From: Dehalococcoidia bacterium
GTDB taxonomy: Bacteria; Chloroflexota; Dehalococcoidia; Tepidiformales; Tepidiformaceae
Assembly (NCBI GenBank): GCA_022826585.1
Contig: JAJDUR010000106.1
Span: 29,000 to 92,999, forward strand
Direction: 5' to 3'
DNA: 64,000 nucleotides
The position numbers and the translations under genes were made by a program. The notes under the pieces are model-generated. The model ran no database searches, was not told the DNA's origin, and worked only from the letters and a program-made list of their open reading frames with translations. Shown here piece after piece: positions 1 through 8,716 of the stretch. Position 1 is the stretch's first letter; the number at the start of each line of letters is the position of its first letter.

Positions 1-214
1 CGAAGGTGGTCTGCTCGTCCAGCGTCGAGAAGACGTAGCGTGCTACGACAAGCCCGCAGGCTACCCCCGCCTGGCGCGCCACCAGCTGCCCCCGCGCGAT
101 GAGTTCCGGCCCCACGACCGCCGGCGTCGTGACGTCGTCGCCGGCGCGATCCTCGGAGAGCGCCGTCCGCACGACGGCGGCGATAGCTCCCACGGGGGGC
201 GGCTCAACCGTCAC
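1..214 (-). CDS. nadC: Nicotinate-nucleotide pyrophosphorylase (quinolinate phosphoribosyltransferase), N-terminal part
   Basis: The ORF track does not list this gene because it runs off the left edge. Reading leftward from GTG at 214 gives about 71 residues with the typical NadC N-terminus: an ALSEDRAGDDVTT stretch followed by a GQLVARQAGVACGL-type segment. NadC converts quinolinate and PRPP to nicotinate mononucleotide, CO2 and pyrophosphate. The start overlaps the nadB stop by 11 bases, so the two are translationally coupled in a nadB-nadC operon. The catalytic core lies outside the window. The family call rests on the conserved N-terminal motif and the operon context. Confidence 0.85.
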   Translation of the reverse strand, partial: MTVEPPPVGAIAAVVRTALSEDRAGDDVTTPAVVGPELIARGQLVARQAGVACGLVVARYVFSTLDEQTTF

Positions 215-1748
215 GGTGGAACACCTGTCTGCGCGCCCAGCGCTCGTCGTCCCGCTCGGGGTAGTCGGTGCGGTAGTGGGCGCCTCGGCTCTCCTCGCGC
301 CTGAGCGCTGCCGTGAGCAGCAACTCCGCGAACACGCTCAGCCAGCGCCGCTCGTGACCCTCGCGCGAGTCCCCCCGCTCGACGTCGCCCCAGGCTGCCA
401 CGGCCTCGAGACCGGCCCGTAGGCCTTCGCCCGAGCGCTCGATGCCGGCGTGCTCCCAGAGCAGCCGCTGGACCGTCGCGTGGTCCGGCGGCGCTCCCTC
501 GGCCGGCGCAAACGCCGCCGACTCGGGGCAGCGCGCCATCGCCCCGCCCTCCCCGCTCGCGATGTGCTCGACCGCGCGCTTGGCGAACACCACGGTCTCG
601 AGCAGCGAATTGCTCGCCAGCCGGTTGGCCCCGTGCACGCCCGTGGCCGCGATCTCCCCGCAGGCGTAGAGGCCCGGCACGGTCGTCCGGCCCCACGAGT
701 CGGTGCGCACGCCGCCCATGATGTAGTGCGCGGCGGGTGCGACCGGCACGGGGTCCCGCCGCAGGTCGATGCCGCGCTCCCGGCAGAACGCCGCGATCCC
801 CGGGAAGCGCTCGTGCGGGTCGACCCCGCCGAGCGCGGTGCAGTCCAGCCACACGTGGTCCGACGCCGAGGCCCGCATCTCCGCCACCATCGCCCGCGCG
901 ACCACGTCGCGGGGCGCAAGGTCGGCGAGCTCGTGGTAACGGGGCATGAACGCCTCGCCCCCGACACTTCGCAGCACCGCCCCCTCGCCCCGCAGCGCCT
1001 CCGAGATGAGGAACGGCGGCGCGCCCTCCTGGCGGAAGGCGGTGGGGTGGAACTGGTAGAACTCGAGGTCGCACACCTCCGCCCCCGCGGCGAAGGCCAG
1101 CGCGATGCCGTCGCCCGTGGCCACGGGCGGGTTCGTCGTATGGGAAAAGGCGGCGCCCGCTCCCCCCGTTGCGAGGATGACGGCCGGGGACTCGAAGACC
1201 TGCTCCGCCCCGGTGGCCTGGTCGAGGGCGTGAACGCCCGTGGTCTCGCCGTCTTCGAGCAGGACATCCGTGGCGAGCGTGTGCTCCCGCACGACCACCC
1301 GGCCCCGCTCGACCTGCCTCGCGAGCGCCGACGTGATGGCCGCACCGGTCCGGTCGCCGCGCGCGTGCAGCACACGCGCGTTCCGGTGCGCCCCCTCCCG
1401 CCCGAAGGCGCGTCCCTCGCCCGCGCTGTCGAAGCTGACGCCGTACTGTTCGAGATCGCGGATGCGGCGCGGCGCGCTCTCCACCAGGATGCGCGCCATC
1501 TCCTCGTCGACGAGCCCGGCGCCCGCCGCGATCGTGTCCGCCAGGTGCTGCTCGGTGGAGTCGTCGGGGCCGATTGCGGCCGCGATGCCTCCCTGAGCGT
1601 GCCGCGTGCTGCCTTCGTGCAGCTCCGCCTTCGTCATGAGCAGCACCGGTCCCAGCGCGCTCGCCTCGAGCGCCGCGAAGAGACCCGCCATGCCGCTTCC
1701 GACCACGATCGCCCGGTACCGGCCGTCCGCCTCTGGGGGATCGCTCAC
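204..1748 (-). CDS. nadB: L-aspartate oxidase
   Basis: FAD enzyme oxidising L-aspartate to iminoaspartate, the first step of de novo NAD synthesis. The protein is 514 residues from GTG at 1748. It has an N-terminal Rossmann FAD motif (VVGSGMAGLFAALEA), an EGSTRHAQGGIAAA segment, the HPTAF catalytic-region motif and the C-terminal GANRLASNSLLE motif of the succinate dehydrogenase/aspartate oxidase family. The sdhA gene in this window is clearly a different paralogue. The ORF track extends 28 residues upstream, but a TACACT hexamer lies 6 bases before GTG 1748, so a leaderless start there is far more likely. nadC follows in an overlapping arrangement. Confidence 0.95.
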   Translation of the reverse strand: MSDPPEADGRYRAIVVGSGMAGLFAALEASALGPVLLMTKAELHEGSTRHAQGGIAAAIGPDDSTEQHLADTIAAGAGLVDEEMARILVESAPRRIRDLEQYGVSFDSAGEGRAFGREGAHRNARVLHARGDRTGAAITSALARQVERGRVVVREHTLATDVLLEDGETTGVHALDQATGAEQVFESPAVILATGGAGAAFSHTTNPPVATGDGIALAFAAGAEVCDLEFYQFHPTAFRQEGAPPFLISEALRGEGAVLRSVGGEAFMPRYHELADLAPRDVVARAMVAEMRASASDHVWLDCTALGGVDPHERFPGIAAFCRERGIDLRRDPVPVAPAAHYIMGGVRTDSWGRTTVPGLYACGEIAATGVHGANRLASNSLLETVVFAKRAVEHIASGEGGAMARCPESAAFAPAEGAPPDHATVQRLLWEHAGIERSGEGLRAGLEAVAAWGDVERGDSREGHERRWLSVFAELLLTAALRREESRGAHYRTDYPERDDERWARRQVFHRDG

Positions 1749-1754
1749 GGACTT

Positions 1755-1760
1755 AGTGTA
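1755..1760 (-). promoter_or_regulatory. -10 element of nadB (TACACT)
   Basis: Leftward TACACT, then 6 bases, then the GTG start of nadB. This spacing places the transcription start at the start codon (leaderless). Confidence 0.7.
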
Positions 1761-1770
1761 CGTCGTACAC
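1756..1770. promoter_or_regulatory. Perfect inverted repeat overlapping the nadB -10 (candidate operator)
   Basis: GTGTACG-T-CGTACAC is a 7+1+7 perfect inverted repeat that covers five of the six -10 bases of the leaderless nadB promoter. A repressor bound here would block nadB-nadC transcription. An NrtR-like protein is encoded at 54249-54854, but linking the two is inference only. Confidence 0.5.
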
Positions 1771-1827
1771 GAAGTCCCCGCGATGCGCTCCCGCCGCCGC
1801 CTGAGTCGCCCGAATCGTGCCCCGCCG

Positions 1828-1833
1828 TACAAT
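1828..1833 (+). promoter_or_regulatory. -10 element of def (TACAAT)
   Basis: TACAAT followed by 7 bases and GTG 1841. It overlaps the in-frame ATG at 1832, which argues that translation starts at 1841. Confidence 0.65.
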
Positions 1834-1840
1834 GCAAACC

Positions 1841-2352
1841 GTGGCGATCCATCCCATCCGGCGCGCCGGCGACCCTGTCCTGCGGCAAAAGGCCAGGCGC
1901 GTCCGCGTCCGCGACTCGAGCCTCCCCGAGCTCATCGAAGACATGTTCGAGACGATGTACGACGCCCCCGGCGTCGGCCTCGCCGCCCCCCAGATCGGCA
2001 TCCCCTTGCAGGTCATCGTGCTCGACACGCCCCCCGCCGAGCCGTTCGCCCTCTTCAACCCGCAGATCATCAAGCGCTCCGGCGAGCGCCAGCTCAACGA
2101 GGGCTGCCTCTCCGTCCCCGGCTTTCGCGGCGAGATCACCCGCTCGGTGAAGGTGCTCGTGAAGGGCATCGATCCCGCCACCGGGAGGGAGGTCCGCATC
2201 CGCGCCGAGAACGACCTCCTCGCCGAGGCCCTCGAGCACGAGATCGACCACCTCAACGGCATCCTCTACATCGACTACCTTGACAGCCCCGAGGCGCTCG
2301 TCCGCATCGACGCCGCGCCGGAAGAAGGCGAGAGCGAGGAGGACAAGGCGTG

Positions 2353-2353
<1 letters not shown>
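1841..2353 (+). CDS. def: Peptide deformylase
   Basis: Removes the formyl group from the N-terminal methionine of new proteins; a metal-dependent cytosolic hydrolase. All three family motifs are present when counted from GTG 1841: GVGLAAPQIG (residues about 44-53), EGCLSVPG with metal ligand Cys89, and HEIDH (His133, Glu134, His137). Length is 170 residues, normal for type I/II deformylases with a short acidic tail. The track start (GTG 1817) and ATG 1832 precede or overlap the -10 hexamer TACAAT (1828-1833), so GTG 1841, leaderless, is preferred. The stop overlaps the next gene (TGATG), giving a def-SLOG-eno operon. Confidence 0.95.
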
Positions 2354-4178
<1,825 letters not shown>

Positions 4179-4182
4179 GCCG

Positions 4183-5037
4183 ATGCCCGGATTCCGCGTC
4201 TCCCCCCCGCGCATCCACCCCGAGGCGGAGCGCTCGTCGCGGCCGCCGGCCGGCTCCGCCGGCTCGGTCGACGCCCACCGCCAGATGTCGTTCGTCCTCG
4301 GCGAGACCGTCGAGCTCGTGCTCGAGGGCCTGCGCCTCGAATCCGCCGTTGCCGAAGAGGCCGGCGGCTCCCGCTACCGCAACGTCACCGTCGCCGCCCT
4401 CCTCGCCACCGGCTCGCGGGCCTGGCTCGCGCGGCTGGAGGCGCTCCACGCGATCGAATCGGGCGCCTACGCGGCCGCGGTGCCGCTCGTCGCGAGCGCG
4501 GCAGACCACGAGGCTGCCTGCGCGGCCATCCTGCAGGGCGCCGGTGCCTGGCAGGACTGGCTCGATACGGACGGTGGCGTCGACCTGCCCGAGGAGCACG
4601 CCACCCGGCTCGCGCTCGGCGCGCCTCCGGACGACGTTGAGGTTCCCGAGCTCCTCGCCGGCGTGCGGGAGGTCACGAGCGCGCTCGCGCAGCCCTCGCC
4701 GGGGGCGAGCGCGCTGCTCGTGGGCGGCGAGAGCGGTCCCGGCAGGCTCGCCGTTACCTTCGGCGACCGCGACTTCCACGTGGCCCTCGCCGAGCTGACG
4801 AGCGGCTGGCTACTCGCCCTCGGAGTCGCGAAGGTCGAGCTGTTGCTCGATGCCGGCCACGTGCTCCCCGTCTCCGATACGGACGCCCTGGGCCGCTGGG
4901 TCCGCGCCGCCCGGCGCGAGCTCGACGTGCCCCGCCGCTGCCGCATCGAGCGCCGCCAGATGGCCGGCGCCGAGCGCTTCGTGGTCGAGAACTGGCGGCG
5001 CGCCCCTTCCGGCGCGGTGCGGCGCATCGTCCTGTAG
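4183..5037 (+). CDS. Conserved-looking hypothetical protein
   Basis: 284 residues from ATG 4183, four bases after the enolase stop, so probably the last gene of the def-eno operon. The track start at 4081 lies inside eno and is rejected. No family recognised. The first 35 residues are Pro/Ser/Arg-rich and probably disordered. The rest is Ala/Leu/Glu-rich, predicted mostly helical, with a VTFGDRDFHVALAELTSGWLLALG strand-helix region near residues 185-210 and no transmembrane segment or signal peptide. Third-position GC matches its neighbours, so it is probably a real gene. The function cannot be stated from sequence. Confidence 0.7.
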   Translation: MPGFRVSPPRIHPEAERSSRPPAGSAGSVDAHRQMSFVLGETVELVLEGLRLESAVAEEAGGSRYRNVTVAALLATGSRAWLARLEALHAIESGAYAAAVPLVASAADHEAACAAILQGAGAWQDWLDTDGGVDLPEEHATRLALGAPPDDVEVPELLAGVREVTSALAQPSPGASALLVGGESGPGRLAVTFGDRDFHVALAELTSGWLLALGVAKVELLLDAGHVLPVSDTDALGRWVRAARRELDVPRRCRIERRQMAGAERFVVENWRRAPSGAVRRIVL

Positions 5038-5050
5038 CGGTGGCGGCGCG

Positions 5051-5056
5051 TACGAT
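5051..5056 (+). promoter_or_regulatory. -10 element (TACGAT) of the 5064 lipoprotein gene
   Basis: TACGAT, 7 bases, then ATG 5064, consistent with a leaderless transcript separate from the def-eno operon. Confidence 0.55.
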
Positions 5057-5063
5057 CTCCGCG

Positions 5064-5486
5064 ATGGCCCGCTCCCTTCCCGTCCTTGCCGCCGCAGGCC
5101 TCCTGGCGCTCCTCGCCCTTGCCTGCGGCGACGACGGTCCGCCTCCCAGCCCCGTCTCCGACGAGGGCTACCTCGCCGTCATGTGCGCCAACCTCGACCG
5201 CTTCTCCGACGCCATCCTCACCGAGACGGAGGAGGCCGGGATCGCCGCCGTCATCGAGGACTTCATCGCGGAGCTGAGGGGAGTCGAGCCTCCCGAGGAC
5301 CTGCGTGAGTTCCACGGGGCGTTCATCGACTACCTGGAGGAGGCCGTCGACGACCCCACCAGCCCCCTCGTGCTTGCCCCACCGCTGCCTGAGGACGACG
5401 TGCGCGAACGTCTGGCCGGAAAGGAGCGCTCCGTCGAGGAGTGCCGCGAGCCCACCTTCTTCGGCAATTCCCCGGCGGACCAGTAG
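5064..5486 (+). CDS. Small predicted lipoprotein
   Basis: 140 residues from ATG 5064. It has a classic lipoprotein signal peptide: MARS, a hydrophobic run, then lipobox LALAC with the lipidated Cys at about position 21, followed by acidic GDDG. The mature part is acidic and helical, with three further Cys or Met-Cys positions (VMCANLD, EECREP), and no recognised domain. Probably exported and membrane-anchored. The track start at 5040 is replaced by ATG 5064, because the -10 TACGAT ends 7 bases before it and the signal peptide begins there. Function unknown. Confidence 0.75.
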   Translation: MARSLPVLAAAGLLALLALACGDDGPPPSPVSDEGYLAVMCANLDRFSDAILTETEEAGIAAVIEDFIAELRGVEPPEDLREFHGAFIDYLEEAVDDPTSPLVLAPPLPEDDVRERLAGKERSVEECREPTFFGNSPADQ

Positions 5487-5497
5487 CGGCGCCCGCG

Positions 5498-5503
5498 TAT
5501 ACT
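5498..5503 (+). promoter_or_regulatory. -10 element (TATACT) of ilvE
   Basis: Near-consensus TATACT, then about 34 bases to ATG 5538, with a GAGGAG Shine-Dalgarno 9 bases before the start. This gene has a normal leader, in contrast to many neighbours. Confidence 0.6.
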
Positions 5504-5537
5504 GAAACCGCCAAGCAGCCCCGAGGAGTACCCACCG

Positions 5538-6470
5538 ATGCCCACGCCCCACGCCTACTTCCAAGGTCAGATCGTCCCCCTGGAGGAGGCGAAGGTGGGT
5601 GTGATGACCCACGCCTTCAACTACGGCACGGCGGTATTCGAGGGCATCCGCGGCAACTGGAACGCCGATGACGGCTGCCTCTATCTCTTCCGCATGCGCG
5701 AGCACTACGAGCGCCTCGCCCAGAGCAGCCACATCCTCGGCCTGGAGATGCGCGAGCCCATCGACCGGCTCTGCGACCTCACCGTCGAGATCGTCGAGCA
5801 CAGCGGCTACGAGGAGGACGTGTACATCCGCCCGATGGTCTACCTCAGCTCCGAGGTCCTGGGCGTGCGCCTCCACGGCCTGGAGAGCGATCTCCTCATC
5901 TTCATCGCCCCCTTCGGCCCCTATCTCGACATCGACAAGGGCGCCCGTTGCCACACCAGCAGCTGGCGGCGGGTCGACGACACCGGCATCCCCCCTCGCG
6001 CCAAGGTGACGGGCATCTACGTGAACAGCGCCCTCGCCAAGTCCGAGGCCGAGTTGAACGGCTTCGACGAGGCCATCGTGCTGACCCATGACGGCCACGT
6101 TTCCGAGGGCAGCGGCGAGAACATCTTCATCGTCCGGGGCGGCAAGCTCATCACGCCCCCGCCTTCCGACAACGTCCTCGAAGGCATCACCGCCGCCACC
6201 GTCGTCGAGCTCGCCGCGAACGAGCTCGGCATTGAGACCGAGGAGCGCTCCATCGACCGCTCGGAGCTGTACATCGCCGACGAGGTGTTCATGACGGGCA
6301 CCGCCGCCCATCTCACGCCCGTGACCGAAATCGACCGTCGCATGGTGAAGGGGGGCGAGCCCGGGCCCATCACGCTGGAACTCTCCCGCCTCTTCTTCGA
6401 CGCCATCCGCGGCAAGAACGAGAAGTATCGCCAGTGGTGCACCCCGGCCCGCGTGCGGGTGGCGTCGTAG
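5538..6470 (+). CDS. ilvE: Branched-chain amino acid aminotransferase
   Basis: PLP enzyme transferring amino groups between glutamate and the branched-chain 2-oxo acids. 310 residues, normal for class IV aminotransferases. The N-terminal YFQGQIVPLEEAKVGVMTHAFNYGTAVFEGIRG, the Lys of the RAKVTGIYVNSALAKSEA region, the SEGSGENIF signature and the EVFMTGTAAHLTPV motif are all present. It starts at ATG 5538 behind a GAGGAG ribosome site. ilvC is in the window at 38 kb, so the branched-chain genes are scattered. The downstream PH-domain gene overlaps its end by 37 bases. Confidence 0.95.
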   Translation: MPTPHAYFQGQIVPLEEAKVGVMTHAFNYGTAVFEGIRGNWNADDGCLYLFRMREHYERLAQSSHILGLEMREPIDRLCDLTVEIVEHSGYEEDVYIRPMVYLSSEVLGVRLHGLESDLLIFIAPFGPYLDIDKGARCHTSSWRRVDDTGIPPRAKVTGIYVNSALAKSEAELNGFDEAIVLTHDGHVSEGSGENIFIVRGGKLITPPPSDNVLEGITAATVVELAANELGIETEERSIDRSELYIADEVFMTGTAAHLTPVTEIDRRMVKGGEPGPITLELSRLFFDAIRGKNEKYRQWCTPARVRVAS

Positions 6471-7372
6471 ACGCCGATACCTTCCGACCGCCCCGCGCCC
6501 TCGGCGTCATCGTCGGCGGGGCGTTCACCACCTGGGCGGCCTTCATCGCCCTCGTCGCGGGGGTGCTCGCCACCGGGGCCGCCGTCGAGTTCACCACCTT
6601 CGTCGCCTGGGTCGTCGTCACCATATTCGGAGGTCTCGCCCTCCTCTTCGGCTGGTGGACGCTGGGGATCGTGCGGCTTGCCTACTCGATCGACGACGAC
6701 GCCCTGCGCATCCGCTGGTGCGGCGGCGAGGTCGTCATTCCCGTCGTCGATATCCAGCGAGTGGTGCCCGGCCGCACCGTCGGCGAGGAATCCGTCTCGG
6801 GCTTGAACTGGTGGGGCTGCCACATTGGAAGAGGCATGGCCGCTTCCCTCGGTCCGACCCTGTTCTTCGCAACCCACAATCGCCCGGAGGACAACGTCTT
6901 CGTCGTGACGCCCGGGCGTACCTACGGCCTCACCGTGCCCGACCAGGTCGCCTTCGCCGAAGCCTGCTCGCGCAGGCTCGTCGTCGGCTTCGAGCCCGGC
7001 GAGCCCCAGCGCGTCGAGCCGCAGGGCCTGAGCCTCCTCCCCCTCTGGGGAGACCAGGACGTCTGGGTCGCCTTCACCTTCGTGCTCGTGGCGCTCGGGG
7101 TGCTCGGCGGCTACCTCTTCAGCCAGTACCCCGACCTGCCCGCGCTCGTCCAGATCGACTTCCCCCGCGCCACCGGCATCGTGCGCGTCGACCACCCCTC
7201 GGCGCTGCTCCGCATCGGCGCCGTCGGTGGCGGCATCGTCGCCGTCAACCTCGCCCTCGGCTTCGTCCTGCACGCGCGCGAACGCGCCGCCGGTCTCTGG
7301 CTGCTGGTCTCTGCGGGACTCCTCCAGGCGGTGCTCCTGGGAGCCGCGATCGTCGCCTTCGAGCGGGCCTGA
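6434..7372 (+). CDS. Membrane protein with a bacterial PH-like domain
   Basis: 312 residues from GTG 6434, overlapping the end of ilvE; no other in-frame start lies before the first membrane segment. Two N-terminal transmembrane segments (around residues 25-50 and 55-75) are followed by RLAYSIDDDALRIRW...VVIPVVDIQRVVPG, typical of bacterial PH-like (bPH) domains. A cytosolic or extracytosolic region and two C-terminal transmembrane segments (about residues 213-235 and 265-308) follow. Such proteins are membrane-associated with no set enzymatic role. No catalytic motif seen. The overlap suggests co-translation with ilvE, but a functional link is not evident. Confidence 0.75.
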   Translation: MVHPGPRAGGVVDADTFRPPRALGVIVGGAFTTWAAFIALVAGVLATGAAVEFTTFVAWVVVTIFGGLALLFGWWTLGIVRLAYSIDDDALRIRWCGGEVVIPVVDIQRVVPGRTVGEESVSGLNWWGCHIGRGMAASLGPTLFFATHNRPEDNVFVVTPGRTYGLTVPDQVAFAEACSRRLVVGFEPGEPQRVEPQGLSLLPLWGDQDVWVAFTFVLVALGVLGGYLFSQYPDLPALVQIDFPRATGIVRVDHPSALLRIGAVGGGIVAVNLALGFVLHARERAAGLWLLVSAGLLQAVLLGAAIVAFERA

Positions 7373-7382
7373 GCCTCCGCCC

Positions 7383-8018
7383 TCAATGCATCTGCGCGGT
7401 CTGCGCGATGATCGACGCCGCCTGGTCCGGCGTCAGCCGGTCCGTGTTCAGGCAGAGGTCGTAGTTCTCCGTCGCCAGCCACGCGCGGTTGTAGAAGCGC
7501 TGGAAGTAGTCCTGCCGCTCCGAGTCCGTTTTCATCACGGTCTTGCGAGCACTGTCGACGTCGATGTTCATCCCCTCGGCGATGCGCTGCGCCCGCAGCT
7601 CCGTCGATCCCGTCGTGAGCACCTTGAGCGTGTCCGACCGCCCCTGCAGCACCATGGGCGCGCCGTGCCCCATCAGGACGGCCTCGCCCTGGTCCGCAAG
7701 GTCGCGGATCACGTCCTCGATGAAGCGCCGGTACTCGGTCGAGGTAAGGAGGGGGTTGGTGGCCAGCGGGACCGGGTCCGCCCAGGCCGCGACCGGCATG
7801 CTCGGGTTGCGCGCCAGCGCCTCGAGGATGCGGGTCAGCAGCGAGGGAGTGTGCTCCGCCTCGCTCACCGTCTCCGGCGAGACGCCCGCTTCCTGGGCGG
7901 CCGTCTGCACCACCTGGTAGTCGTAGAAGCGAAAGCCCAGCTTCTCAGCCGTCAGCTGGGCGATCTCCTCGCCTGCCGTCCCCACGGGGCGGGCTACTGC
8001 AACGATCCGGATATTCAT
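7383..8018 (-). CDS. Cytidylate-kinase-like family protein
   Basis: 211 residues from ATG 8018. The N-terminus MNIRIVAVARPVGTAGEEIAQLTAEKLGF resembles the P-loop region of the cytidylate kinase-like family (PF13189), but the usual GxGGSGK loop is degraded to ARPVGTAGE. The later LMGHGAPMVLQG and LTTGSTELRAQRIAEGMN segments, and the YDLCLNTDRLTPDQAA end, match that family. It may bind nucleotides, but a working phosphate loop is doubtful. Convergent with the PH-domain gene, with 10 bases between stops. The track start at 8183 is too long: the -10 TACAAT at 8054-8059 lies inside the extension. Confidence 0.75.
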   Translation of the reverse strand: MNIRIVAVARPVGTAGEEIAQLTAEKLGFRFYDYQVVQTAAQEAGVSPETVSEAEHTPSLLTRILEALARNPSMPVAAWADPVPLATNPLLTSTEYRRFIEDVIRDLADQGEAVLMGHGAPMVLQGRSDTLKVLTTGSTELRAQRIAEGMNIDVDSARKTVMKTDSERQDYFQRFYNRAWLATENYDLCLNTDRLTPDQAASIIAQTAQMH

Positions 8019-8053
8019 CCCTGGCCCCCTCGGCCCACTATCTGCGCGGCGGG

Positions 8054-8059
8054 ATTGTA
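8054..8059 (-). promoter_or_regulatory. -10 element (TACAAT) of the cytidylate-kinase-like gene
   Basis: Leftward TACAAT about 35 bases before ATG 8018. It predicts a leader of roughly 30 bases with a purine-rich ribosome site just before the start. Confidence 0.5.
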
Positions 8060-8162
8060 CCCCCTCGCCGCTTCCGGATTGTAGGCGTCCCTTCCCTCCC
8101 CGCGACCTGTAAGCGGGACCGTAGCCGGTGAGCGCGCTCGCGTGTATAAGCGCAAGAGGCGC

Positions 8163-8168
8163 TACACT
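8163..8168 (+). promoter_or_regulatory. -10 element (TACACT) of the CBS-korAB operon
   Basis: TACACT about 68 bases before ATG 8236. The predicted leader contains the hairpin at 8194-8209. Confidence 0.5.
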
Positions 8169-8193
8169 CTGTAACCAGCGCATAGCGCCGCCG

Positions 8194-8209
8194 TGGGGGC
8201 TAACCCCCA
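8194..8209 (+). promoter_or_regulatory. Short perfect hairpin in the leader of the CBS-korAB operon
   Basis: TGGGGG-CTAA-CCCCCA, a 6-bp stem with a 4-base loop, between the -10 and the ribosome site (CAGGAACGG). There is no T-run after it, so it is not an obvious terminator. It could stabilise the mRNA or be a protein-binding site. Confidence 0.35.
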
Positions 8210-8235
8210 GGGCCCGCGAAAGCAGTCAGGAACGG

Positions 8236-8709
8236 ATGGATCGGTCCCGGCTCGCGAAGTTCATCGACCAGCGCGTGGGCGAGCTCCCACTCGCGGAACC
8301 AGTGTTTCTCCCTCCCACGGCCAGCGTTCGCACCGCCGTCCAGCGGATGCACCGCGGCGCGCGCTCGTGCGTGCTGGCCATGGAGGAGGAGAAGCTCGTG
8401 GGCATCTTCACCGAACGGGATGTGCTCACGCGCTGCATGGCCGGCGACTTCGACTGGGATCAGCCGCTCGCTCCCGACCTGCTCACCCGCGACCCGTTCG
8501 TCATTGCTTCCACGACCACCGTCGGCGATGCCATCGCCATCATGCAGCGTTCCAACTATCGCACGCTGCCGGTCGTGGAGGATGGCGCCGTCGTCGGGCT
8601 CGTGCGCCTGGGCGAGCTGCTCCAGCACTTCGCCGAGTCGTTTCCCGAAGAAGTACTCAACCTGCCCCCGCGTCCTCACCAGGTCGTGGCCAGGCGGGAG
8701 GGGGGATAG
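8236..8709 (+). CDS. CBS-domain pair protein, first gene of the korAB operon
   Basis: 157 residues from ATG 8236; the track start 8128 precedes the promoter. It is almost entirely a tandem CBS module. CBS1 covers about residues 18-75 (PPTASVRTAVQRMHRGARSCVLAM...LVGIFTERDVL). CBS2 covers about 85-140 (TRDPFVIASTTTVGDAIAIMQRSNYRTLPVVEDGAVVGLVRLGELL). CBS pairs (Bateman modules) bind AMP, ATP, NAD(H) or SAM and report energy state. korA starts 7 bases downstream and a second CBS protein ends the operon, so the likely role is nucleotide-dependent control of the oxidoreductase. The ligand is unknown. Confidence 0.85.
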   Translation: MDRSRLAKFIDQRVGELPLAEPVFLPPTASVRTAVQRMHRGARSCVLAMEEEKLVGIFTERDVLTRCMAGDFDWDQPLAPDLLTRDPFVIASTTTVGDAIAIMQRSNYRTLPVVEDGAVVGLVRLGELLQHFAESFPEEVLNLPPRPHQVVARREGG

Positions 8710-8716
8710 TCACAGG

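Noticed and set aside
1749-1832. 28-residue N-terminal extension of nadB in the track
   Set aside because: Contains its own -10 element and operator; basic, non-homologous sequence.
450-2150. 566-aa plus-strand ORF opposite nadB
   Set aside because: Low-complexity, Arg/Ala/Pro-rich translation in the shadow of nadB and def; the real genes have full motifs.
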